From an uncultured Oxalobacteraceae bacterium (GTDB lineage: Bacteria > Pseudomonadota > Gammaproteobacteria > Burkholderiales > Burkholderiaceae), in the NCBI GenBank assembly GCA_946479705.1, contig CAMLHI010000159.1, positions 1 through 5,557 on the forward strand: a stretch of DNA of 5,557 bases, written 5' to 3'. Both the position numbers and the translations under genes were made by a program. A model generated the notes under the pieces. That model saw only the letters and a program-made list of their open reading frames with translations. It ran no database searches and was not told where the DNA came from. Below are positions 1 to 5,557 of the stretch, piece after piece; position 1 is the first letter of the stretch; the number at the start of each line of letters is the position of its first letter.

Positions 1-65
1 AACAGTGCGATGGCGGCGGCGATGGGGCGGGCGGAGAAGGTGTAGTGTTTGTTCGAGTGAGTCAT
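1..65 (-). CDS. N-terminus of a fourth operon gene, probably exported (truncated)
   Basis: An ATG at 65-63 opens a frame that runs off the left edge after 21 codons: MTHSNKHYTFSARPIAAAIAL. A polar, basic start followed by Arg-Pro and a run of small hydrophobic residues is what the first part of a signal peptide looks like. The start lies 26 nt after the stop of the DUF2149 gene, with a weak AGAAG at 78-74 spaced 8 nt from it, so it most likely belongs to the same operon. The style resembles N-termini of outer-membrane proteins such as TonB-dependent receptors in betaproteobacteria, and such a receptor would fit a B12-controlled uptake operon. Too little is present to name a family; a periplasmic protein is equally possible. 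Confidence 0.6.
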   Translation of the reverse strand, partial: MTHSNKHYTFSARPIAAAIAL

Positions 66-91
66 GGAAGGTTCTTCTGGTTGTAGCGGGT

Positions 92-412
92 TTAATTTTT
101 CTTGGCTGGCTCGATCAGTACGAGTTGGCCGGTATGGGGATCGCGGAAGACCTCGCCGACGCGGTCGTAGCCGCTGCCGTCCTGGGTCACGCCTTCCGCG
201 GGGCGTTCGATCTGCCGCCCCTTCTCCACCGGCTTGGGCGCCTTCGTGGCGCCTTGCGTGCTGGCGATGGCTGCGATCAGGCCGCAGGCGAACACCAGCA
301 TCACGTCGACCAGGTTGACCAGGCTGGCGCGTGGATCTTCGTCGCCGTCGTCGAAGCGGGCGTCGAGCCGGGAATACAGGCGCAGGCGCTGGCGCGCGGG
401 CTGGCCGCTCAT
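92..412 (-). CDS. DUF2149 protein, ExbD/TolR-like single-helix partner
   Basis: 106 aa. A basic, charged N-terminus (1-30) is followed by one membrane helix (about 31-51, LVNLVDVMLVFACGLIAAI) and a periplasmic tail ending in the DUF2149 signature GSGYDRVGEVFRDPHTGQL (79-97). The NLVDVMLV stretch closely resembles the start of the ExbD/TolR helix (FIDVMLVLL in ExbD), and places Asp36 where those proteins have the Asp that carries protons. ExbD and TolR have a larger periplasmic domain, so this is a minimal version. The start overlaps the stop of the ExbB-like gene (ATGA). From the family, DUF2149 genes commonly sit beside ExbB-like and CobN-like genes. I infer that the two small proteins form a proton-driven stator-like unit and that the periplasmic tail contacts the CobN-like protein or a later gene product. 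No biochemical role is proven by the sequence. Confidence 0.9.
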   Translation of the reverse strand: MSGQPARQRLRLYSRLDARFDDGDEDPRASLVNLVDVMLVFACGLIAAIASTQGATKAPKPVEKGRQIERPAEGVTQDGSGYDRVGEVFRDPHTGQLVLIEPAKKN

Positions 413-852
413 GCCGCCCGCTCCATGGCTTCCAGCGTTTCCTCGTACCAGCGGCGACGCAGTTTGCCGATCACCAGGCCGCCGATACCGGCAACCAGGC
501 CCAGTACCGTGGCATCGAACGCGACCGTCACCGCGCTTGCGAGCTGGGCGGGATCACCCTGTCCCAGCGCGGCCAAGCCGGGCCCGAGCGGAATGATGGT
601 GGCCATCAGGCCCAGCATCGGCGGGATGCGCGCCAGCAGGTCGGCGCGTTCCAGGCGGTGGCGGGCGATGGCCTGCACCTGCGCCACGTTGCCGCCAGCT
701 CCCAGCTTGGCCAGGCCGCCAAAGCGCTCGCCGGCAGCGATGCCCGCTTCCACCACTGCGATGGCGCAGCCGATCAGCAGGGCGGCCAGGGCCGGCGCGA
801 GCAGCCAGCGGACCGCGTCGTGCAGCCAGGCGAAAGACAAGATTTCGATCAT
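409..852 (-). CDS. MotA/TolQ/ExbB-family proton channel protein (short)
   Basis: 147 aa, an inner-membrane protein of the family whose members (ExbB, TolQ, MotA) form the proton path of motors that turn proton motive force into mechanical work. Three hydrophobic stretches are visible: about 15-37, 74-96 (IPPMLGLMATIIPLGPGLAAL) and 104-128 (LASAVTVAFDATVLGLVAGI). The second and third match the paired TolQ/ExbB helices, with Thr at 85 and 115 where ExbB has its conserved polar Thr residues. The Glu found in helix 3 of E. coli ExbB is not at the matching place, but an Asp (113) lies nearby. The protein is much shorter than ExbB or TolQ (about 230-240 aa), mostly because the cytoplasmic loop between helices 1 and 2 is small. 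Its ATG overlaps the stop of the CobN-like gene (ATGA), and its stop overlaps the next start, so all three are probably made together. The likely partner is the DUF2149 protein, acting on the anchored CobN-like protein. The family call is firm; the role is inference. Confidence 0.9.
   Translation of the reverse strand: MIEILSFAWLHDAVRWLLAPALAALLIGCAIAVVEAGIAAGERFGGLAKLGAGGNVAQVQAIARHRLERADLLARIPPMLGLMATIIPLGPGLAALGQGDPAQLASAVTVAFDATVLGLVAGIGGLVIGKLRRRWYEETLEAMERAA
421..424 (-). promoter_or_regulatory. Ribosome binding site of the DUF2149 gene
   Basis: GGAG on the minus strand lies 8 nt before the ATG at 412-410, within the end of the ExbB-like gene. It supports that start and coupled translation. 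Confidence 0.65.
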
Positions 853-3800
853 GTGGAACTCCTTACAGGTTGAGATAGGTGACGGCCGCGCCACAGGCCA
901 AGCGTAAACAGGGCGAGGACGGTGGCCAGCGCGCCGAGCAGCTTGGCCACGCGCACCGCGGCGGCCTCCGTCGGCGCGGGCTTCTGGTGCAATTCATAAA
1001 CACGGGGCGGCGGCGGGGTGGTCGCCGCAGCGTTTTGCGCCGCGGCTTGTTCGACAGGTTTGGCCGGCTTCGCAGTCTTGGCACGATCCGCCTGGCCAGG
1101 GGCGCCTGCCTTGGCCGAAGCCGGAGCGGCAGCCGCGGCGGGCAGCATCTCGCCGCGCGCCTTGGCCAGCGCCACCCCGAGCGCGCTCGCCTCGGCGCCG
1201 TCCAGCTGTGGCGCCAGCCAATCCCACATCGGATGGTTGGGCGCGGCGTGGCCGCTGCCTGGCAAACCATTTTTTGCCACCAGCTGCGCCAGTTCTCCGC
1301 CCATCTGCTTGATGGTGGCGGGATCGGTCTTCCAGTAGCCCTTTTCGGCAGCCACCATGAAGATGGCCAGCATGTGCGCCTTGACGTGTGCGTTGTGCTG
1401 ATGGCCAAGGAATTGCGGCAGGCCCAGCTTGTGGGCGTCGTCGAAGTACACCGACTTCACCTCGTCCCAGGCCCAGTTCTTCACCAGGTCGGGACGCGTC
1501 ACTTGCCAGCCCCACAGGTTCTCGAGGAATTCCTGCCCCATGGTGCGGGCGCCGGCGTAGCCATGCCCCATCAGCGGCTTGAGCCAAGCCGGGTTGAGGA
1601 AGCGGCCGCGCAGCTCGCCCAGCAGGGCCGCGGCCAGCGGTTCGACGTCGGCGCGGCCGGGCTGCGCATGCTGCAATATCATCGCCTCCGGGACGCGGCC
1701 GGTGCGGCCTTCGATGGCCAGCGACAGGCCCCCCAGATAGTCGAAGGCGTCGTTGTTGTCGAGTAAACCATACAGATTGCTGGCGCGGCCGTGGTAGGTG
1801 CGCTCGATGCCGTCCAGCGCCACGTCGAAGGCGCCGTGGCTGGCCTCGCCGCTGGCGTCCAGCCCGTAGGCGTGGCCCATGCGGTTGCGGTAGGCGCGCC
1901 CGATTTCGTCGCGCTCGCGCCAGGCGCCGGAACGTTCGGTCAGGCGGTTGACGCCGGTGCCGTACGCGCCCGGCGCATCGCCGAACACGCGCTGCGCCGC
2001 GGCGCGGCCGGCATCGCTGGCGGACATGCCGTTGCCGGCCAGCGCGCGCAGGCGCACCAGCCATTCGCGCGCCACGCGGTTCTGCGCCGGACTCTCACTG
2101 CCCCAGGCCGCGCCTGGCACGGGCGCGAGCGCCGCTTGCAGGGCTTCTTTCAAAGCCGGGTCCTGCTCGGCCAGTGTCGTGGCCGATGCAGCCAGCGCCA
2201 AGCGTCCGGCGCGGTCGATCAGGCGGATCAGGTTCGGATACAGGTCGCGGAACAGGCCCGACGTTGTCACCAGCGCATCGCGCCGCACCGCGCCAGGCTT
2301 GAGGCGCACGTCGGTGACGATCCCGCGCGCATTCCATACCGGCTCGGCGCCCATCATGGCCAGCGCGAACGCCACCATCACGCCCTCGTCGCGCACGGCG
2401 TCCGACGCCCACAGAATGATGCCCTCGCTGCCCTTGGCCGAAGCGTCGCGCGCATCGGCCTTGGCGGCCATGCGCTCGCCCAGCTGGTAACCCAGGCGGG
2501 TCGGCAGAATATCGCCGTCGATCGCATGGAAATTGCGCCCGGTAGGTAGTGCTTCGGGCGAGCGCAGCGGGTCGTTCCCCTTGCCCGGCTCGATATACTG
2601 GCCATCCAGGCCAGCGAGCAGGGCGAGCATTTCGCGGCGCGGCGAATCGGCCAGCTTGGCGGCAATGTCCGGGCCGTCGATGCCGCCCTTTTTCATCGAA
2701 TCGAGCATCAAGTCGATCGATTCCTGTTTCCACGGCCGGCCGAAAATGTGCAGGCCATGCGGCATGAATTTTTCTTGCAGCTTGGTCAGGTAATGGCCCA
2801 CCTCGTGCGCCAGCAGATCGTCGTCGGCCGCCTCCAAGCCGATGCCGCGCACGGCCAGCACGTCGGCCATGGACGCTTCCAGCTCCGCCTTCAGATTCAA
2901 TGCGTTGACACGCTCGCGCATCAGCGCCGCGGCCTGCGATTTGAGCGACTCGGAGCTGGCGGCCTCGAAACTCTCGACGACCTGGCGCAGGGCCAGCAGT
3001 TCGTCGTACAGCGGTGTGGTCGCCAGCGGCGGCGTCAGGTGGTCGACGATGACGGCCAGGCCGCGCCGCTTGGCCTGCGTGCCTTCGCCCACGCCGTCGA
3101 CGATGTAGGGATAGATGCCAGGCAGGTCGCCCGCGATCAGGCTCGGATAATCGTCGGAGCTCAGCCCTACCGCCTTGCCGGGCAAGAATTCATAGGTGGA
3201 GTGGCGGCCCACGTGCACCAGCGCGTCGGCCTTGAAGCGGTCGCGCACCCAGTGGTAGAAGCCGAGGTACTGGTGCGGCGGCGTGATGCTGGTGTTGGCG
3301 TGCAGCAGTTCTTCGTCCACTTCCCAGCCGCGTGGCGGCTGCGGACCGAGGAACACATTTCCGAACACCAAGCCGGGCACCAACAACTTGCCACTGTCGA
3401 TCATGATCTTGCCTGGCGCGGCCCCCCAGCCTTTCAAGCCTTCGATGCCATAGCCAGCCAGCCGCTTGCTGAGCGGTGCCAGCGCTGTGCAGCGGCGCAC
3501 CGCTGGCACCTCCAGGCAGGCGTGGTAGCCCTCGGCCAGCGCGGCCAGGTCGCGGATGGCGGCGTCGCGCCGCGGGTGGTCCGCGCCTTCGACCAGGTGC
3601 TGCAATTCCTTGATGATGACCTCGGCCTGCTTGCGGCCCGGCGCGCGCTCGCCGCTGGCCTCGGCTTCCAGCACGTCGGCATGCAGGCGGCCCAGCAGGC
3701 CGCTGGTCATTTCGCCCTGTACGCGCGGCGGCAGCGTGCGAAACCAGCGCGCATAGTCGGCCACGCTCACGCTGTTCACGGTACTGCTCAGTTCGCGCAA

Positions 3801-5216
3801 GGCGGCGCGGTCTTCCGGCAGGTTGACGCCGTGCGCCATGATCATGTCCAGCAGCGCTTGCGGCGATTCGGGCAGGGTGCCCACCGTGTAGCCCGCGTTC
3901 TTCATCGCATGCAGCATGTCGAACAGCGAGGCCGGCACGTCCAGGTTGTCGGCGCCGATGTTCTGGCGGCCCGGCGGGTGGTTGTAATAGATCAGCGCTA
4001 CGCGCTTGTCCCGATTGGCCTTGGCGCGCAATGCCAGCCAGCGGCTGACGCGCGCGGACAGCCTGTCGGCCTCCGCAGGCAGCACCAGCGGAGGCCGGTG
4101 CTCGATGCCGGTTTGCTTGTCGCGCTGCGCCTGGCCTTGCGCCGCCACCACGATGGGCTGGCCTATGCCTTGCAGCTCCGGCAGCGCCACGCGGTATTGC
4201 ACCGAATCTGGCGGCAAGCCGTCCGGCGACAAGCGCCATTGCACGGCGGTGCGGTCGGACAGGCGGATCGCCTTAAAGACTGGCACATTGAGCCGCTTGA
4301 GCGCCTCCGTGACCGCTTCGCGCCCCTCGGCGGCGCCCACCACAAAGTCCTGCAGCACCACCAGTGCCGCCGGCTGGGCCGGTGCGATCAGTTCGGGCAA
4401 GCGCTCCAGCGCCTCGCGTGAGGCGCCACCCCAGCGCGTGAGCACCTGCACGCAGGGCTGGCCACGCTGTTCGATACGCTGGCAGATTGCGGCGGGCACG
4501 TCGCTGTCCATATTGGACAGGTCGAGCACCACGACGGCGGGCTGCGCCTTCAGGCCGAGCTGTGCGGCCTTGCCCCATGCGGCCGCGTCGGTCAGCTCGC
4601 GCCGGCCCACGCGCAGGCGCAGCGTCGGTTCCGGCAGCGGGCTGGCCAGCGCCACGGCCGGATTGAGCAGATGCGCAAACAGCGCAGCGGTGTTGTCAGG
4701 GCCGGCGGCCTGCCACGCCTGGCGCGCGGCCAGCCACGCGCTTGCGGCGGGATCGGCTCGCGCGGCTTCCAGTGCTGCAACCGACGGGGCCTCGGCCGAC
4801 AGTTCGCGCAGCCTATCGGGCGAAAAGTCCCGCAGGCCGCCGCGCGCGCTTCGACTCATCAGGCTGAGGCTGGCTTCCCCGTTGAAGGCCAGCACGACCG
4901 TCTGCGCCCTGGCGTAGCGCGGCAAGGTTTCCTTCAGGCGGCGCGCCGGATCGCCGAACAGGGACACCGCCAGCACACTGTCGGCCTGTCTGAGCCAGAG
5001 ACCGGCCTCGCGGTCGCTGGCGGCCAACCACTGCGCCGGCGTGCGCAGCACAATGCGGTCCTGCGGATGGCTGGCCAGGTGACGGTGGGCCGCCTCGATG
5101 GCCACCGGGGCGGCCCGCTCGGTCACGATCGCGAACATACTGGCGGCCTGAGCGCCCGCGCAGGCGAAGGCACACAGCAGAGCTGCGAGAATCCGCACAA
5201 ATGTAGAAGTGCTCAA
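849..5216 (-). CDS. cobN: CobN/BchH-family chelatase-like protein, exported and C-terminally membrane-anchored
   Basis: About 1455 aa, the large-subunit family of cobaltochelatase (CobN) and magnesium chelatase (ChlH/BchH), which binds the tetrapyrrole ring during metal insertion. Family hallmarks (numbered from the TTG at 5216) are PPGRQNIGADNLDVPASL at 414-431, HVGRHSTYEFLPGK at 668-681 (canonical CobN has HGNLEWLPGK), GEGTQAKRRG and IVDHLTPPL within 710-731, PHGLHIFGRP near 819-828, and the C-terminal block NPAWLKPLMGHGYAGAR at about 1208-1224. Unlike cytoplasmic CobN it opens with a signal peptide (RILAALLCAFACAGAQA, cleavage near AQA-A at 24/25). It ends with an Ala/Lys/Pro-rich linker (about 1358-1404, with PPPP at 1401-1404), one membrane helix (about 1424-1443) and a short basic tail. 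This predicts a periplasmic body tethered to the inner membrane. The start is uncertain: TTG 5216, GTG 5240 and GTG 5198 all suit a signal peptide and none has a good ribosome binding site. The symbol is a family label; this is probably a paralogue of biosynthetic CobN, and its substrate (cobalt-corrinoid, haem or other) is unknown. Confidence 0.9.
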   Translation of the reverse strand: MSTSTFVRILAALLCAFACAGAQAASMFAIVTERAAPVAIEAAHRHLASHPQDRIVLRTPAQWLAASDREAGLWLRQADSVLAVSLFGDPARRLKETLPRYARAQTVVLAFNGEASLSLMSRSARGGLRDFSPDRLRELSAEAPSVAALEAARADPAASAWLAARQAWQAAGPDNTAALFAHLLNPAVALASPLPEPTLRLRVGRRELTDAAAWGKAAQLGLKAQPAVVVLDLSNMDSDVPAAICQRIEQRGQPCVQVLTRWGGASREALERLPELIAPAQPAALVVLQDFVVGAAEGREAVTEALKRLNVPVFKAIRLSDRTAVQWRLSPDGLPPDSVQYRVALPELQGIGQPIVVAAQGQAQRDKQTGIEHRPPLVLPAEADRLSARVSRWLALRAKANRDKRVALIYYNHPPGRQNIGADNLDVPASLFDMLHAMKNAGYTVGTLPESPQALLDMIMAHGVNLPEDRAALRELSSTVNSVSVADYARWFRTLPPRVQGEMTSGLLGRLHADVLEAEASGERAPGRKQAEVIIKELQHLVEGADHPRRDAAIRDLAALAEGYHACLEVPAVRRCTALAPLSKRLAGYGIEGLKGWGAAPGKIMIDSGKLLVPGLVFGNVFLGPQPPRGWEVDEELLHANTSITPPHQYLGFYHWVRDRFKADALVHVGRHSTYEFLPGKAVGLSSDDYPSLIAGDLPGIYPYIVDGVGEGTQAKRRGLAVIVDHLTPPLATTPLYDELLALRQVVESFEAASSESLKSQAAALMRERVNALNLKAELEASMADVLAVRGIGLEAADDDLLAHEVGHYLTKLQEKFMPHGLHIFGRPWKQESIDLMLDSMKKGGIDGPDIAAKLADSPRREMLALLAGLDGQYIEPGKGNDPLRSPEALPTGRNFHAIDGDILPTRLGYQLGERMAAKADARDASAKGSEGIILWASDAVRDEGVMVAFALAMMGAEPVWNARGIVTDVRLKPGAVRRDALVTTSGLFRDLYPNLIRLIDRAGRLALAASATTLAEQDPALKEALQAALAPVPGAAWGSESPAQNRVAREWLVRLRALAGNGMSASDAGRAAAQRVFGDAPGAYGTGVNRLTERSGAWRERDEIGRAYRNRMGHAYGLDASGEASHGAFDVALDGIERTYHGRASNLYGLLDNNDAFDYLGGLSLAIEGRTGRVPEAMILQHAQPGRADVEPLAAALLGELRGRFLNPAWLKPLMGHGYAGARTMGQEFLENLWGWQVTRPDLVKNWAWDEVKSVYFDDAHKLGLPQFLGHQHNAHVKAHMLAIFMVAAEKGYWKTDPATIKQMGGELAQLVAKNGLPGSGHAAPNHPMWDWLAPQLDGAEASALGVALAKARGEMLPAAAAAPASAKAGAPGQADRAKTAKPAKPVEQAAAQNAAATTPPPPRVYELHQKPAPTEAAAVRVAKLLGALATVLALFTLGLWRGRHLSQPVRSST
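858..863 (-). promoter_or_regulatory. Ribosome binding site of the ExbB-like gene
   Basis: AGGAGT on the minus strand lies 5 nt before the ATG at 852-850, inside the last codons of the CobN-like gene. It fixes this ATG as the start rather than the in-frame ATG 14 codons upstream at 894. Confidence 0.8.
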
Positions 5217-5436
5217 TTTGAATTTAATCCGTAACTGCACGCAGAGCGCGCGTGAACTCAGGCAGCCGCCTTCCTTCCATTGAGGCGAAGCGCACATTTG
5301 GTGAAGCATAGACTGCATATGCGACGTGCACACGCGCAGATAGGCCACCGCGGCATACGATTGCGTTACCAGCAAAGGAAGAAACATCGAACAACCAACA
5401 GGCAAAACCGCACCCCGGGTTTTGCACAAGCAATCG
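5217..5436 (-). other. Leader between riboswitch and CobN-like gene
   Basis: About 200 nt separate the aptamer from the likely start of the CobN-like gene. The reading frame of that gene stays open back to a TTG at 5429, but the peptide encoded upstream of about 5240 is Cys/His-rich, looks nothing like an exported chelatase, and starts inside the hairpin, so I treat it as untranslated leader. It holds a strong Shine-Dalgarno-like run, GGAAGGAAGG, at 5278-5269, but no ATG, GTG or TTG in the main frame lies at a usable distance after it. A tiny ORF of 18 codons (5280-5224) overlaps this run. No promoter is evident; the operon promoter should lie upstream of the riboswitch, outside the window. 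Confidence 0.5.
5402..5425 (-). promoter_or_regulatory. Leader hairpin after the riboswitch (possible expression platform)
   Basis: A perfect 8-bp inverted repeat, GCAAAACC and GGTTTTGC with an 8-nt loop, begins about 12 nt after the last conserved riboswitch bases. It is enclosed by a second perfect 8-bp pair, ACGATTGC at 5437-5430 and GCAATCGT at 5364-5357 (minus-strand reading). What follows the inner hairpin is T-rich but broken (CCTGTTGGTTGTT), so it is not a textbook intrinsic terminator. Its place suggests part of the switch that couples ligand binding to expression, but this is inference from position and pairing only. Confidence 0.45.
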
Positions 5437-5557
5437 TGACTGGCCGGTCTTCTGGCTCGCCGTCATCCTTCTTTGGTCCTGCCTTCCCGTGCAGAGCACA
5501 GTGGCGTTCGATCAAAGTCGTCAGGCATACAGCAGCGGGGGCTGCGCCGGACTGGCG
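5437..5557 (-). ncRNA. Cobalamin (B12) riboswitch, 5' part cut off by window edge
   Basis: Read on the minus strand, this stretch carries the conserved core of the adenosylcobalamin/cobalamin riboswitch in the right order. A CCCCGC-TGCTGTA segment (about 5539-5527) corresponds to the usual CCCCGCAACTGTA. The B12-box heptamer GCCACTG follows at 5505-5499, then GGGAAGGC at 5488-5481, GGATGAC, and the 3' signature GAGCCAGAAGACCGGCC at 5458-5442. The 5' strand of the closing P1 helix and the first conserved block lie beyond the window, so the true 5' end is not seen. Such elements usually repress downstream genes when cobalamin is plentiful, by terminating transcription or hiding the ribosome binding site. 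It lies upstream of, and on the same strand as, the CobN-like operon, so that operon is very probably expressed when B12 is scarce. The 3' boundary is approximate. Confidence 0.93.

Noticed and set aside
5..907. Plus-strand open frame of 300 codons opposite the ExbB-like and DUF2149 genes
   Set aside because: The minus strand here encodes two recognisable families with ribosome binding sites and ATGA overlaps; the plus-strand product is low-complexity Ala/Arg/Ser-rich sequence without motifs.
2780..2815. HEVGH, an HExxH-type zinc protease motif in the CobN-like protein (about residues 804-808)
   Set aside because: It sits in the family-conserved segment just before PHGLHIFG, where related proteins have His/Glu-rich variants; no other protease feature is present, so it is probably coincidental.
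2748..4421. Long plus-strand open frame of 557 codons opposite the CobN-like gene
   Set aside because: It is the antisense shadow of a clearly conserved coding region in GC-rich DNA; its translation is rich in Arg, Gln, His and Ala with no recognisable domain. Other open frames opposite or overlapping the three genes are of the same kind.
5402..5425. Calling the leader hairpin a rho-independent terminator
   Set aside because: The stem is only 8 bp with an 8-nt loop and is followed by an interrupted T-rich stretch rather than a run of T, so I list it only as a possible regulatory structure.
5217..5429. Extending the CobN-like gene upstream to the TTG at 5429
   Set aside because: This would put about 70 odd, Cys-rich residues before the signal peptide and start within a leader hairpin, with no ribosome binding site.
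5224..5499. Minus-strand open frame of 91 codons running through the riboswitch and leader
   Set aside because: It begins inside the conserved riboswitch core and its product shows no recognisable feature, so it is unlikely to be translated.

Overview
The window is GC-rich DNA whose genes all read from the minus strand. It looks like one operon, transcribed from the right edge to the left. Codon use and protein style suggest a high-GC proteobacterium. My best guess is a betaproteobacterium of the Oxalobacteraceae type (Massilia, Duganella or Janthinobacterium relatives), but nothing in the window fixes the taxon.

Layout in the direction of transcription: (1) 5557 to about 5437 is a cobalamin (B12) riboswitch, recognised from its conserved core; its 5' part lies beyond the window. 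(2) About 5436 to 5217 is a leader of roughly 200 nt with two perfect 8-bp inverted repeats just after the aptamer and no convincing ribosome binding site. (3) 5216 to 849 encodes a large CobN/BchH-family chelatase-like protein with an export signal at its N-terminus, a Pro/Ala/Lys-rich linker and a single C-terminal membrane anchor. (4) 852 to 409 encodes a short MotA/TolQ/ExbB-type proton channel protein. (5) 412 to 92 encodes a DUF2149 protein that looks like a small ExbD/TolR relative, with the key Asp in its one membrane helix. (6) From 65 to the left edge are the first 21 codons of a fourth gene whose N-terminus looks like a signal peptide.

Genes 3-4 and 4-5 overlap as ATGA, so their translation is probably coupled. 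The fourth gene starts 26 nt after the third ends. The set suggests an envelope complex in which a periplasmic, membrane-tethered CobN-like protein works with an ExbB/ExbD-like proton-driven motor. The usual cobaltochelatase partners, the CobS/CobT ATPase, are not seen in the window. Control by a B12 riboswitch points to cobalt or corrinoid (or another tetrapyrrole) acquisition or handling. The substrate and the direction of the reaction cannot be read from the sequence. The system is the main point of interest here; the individual families are known, but the energy-coupled periplasmic chelatase role is inference.
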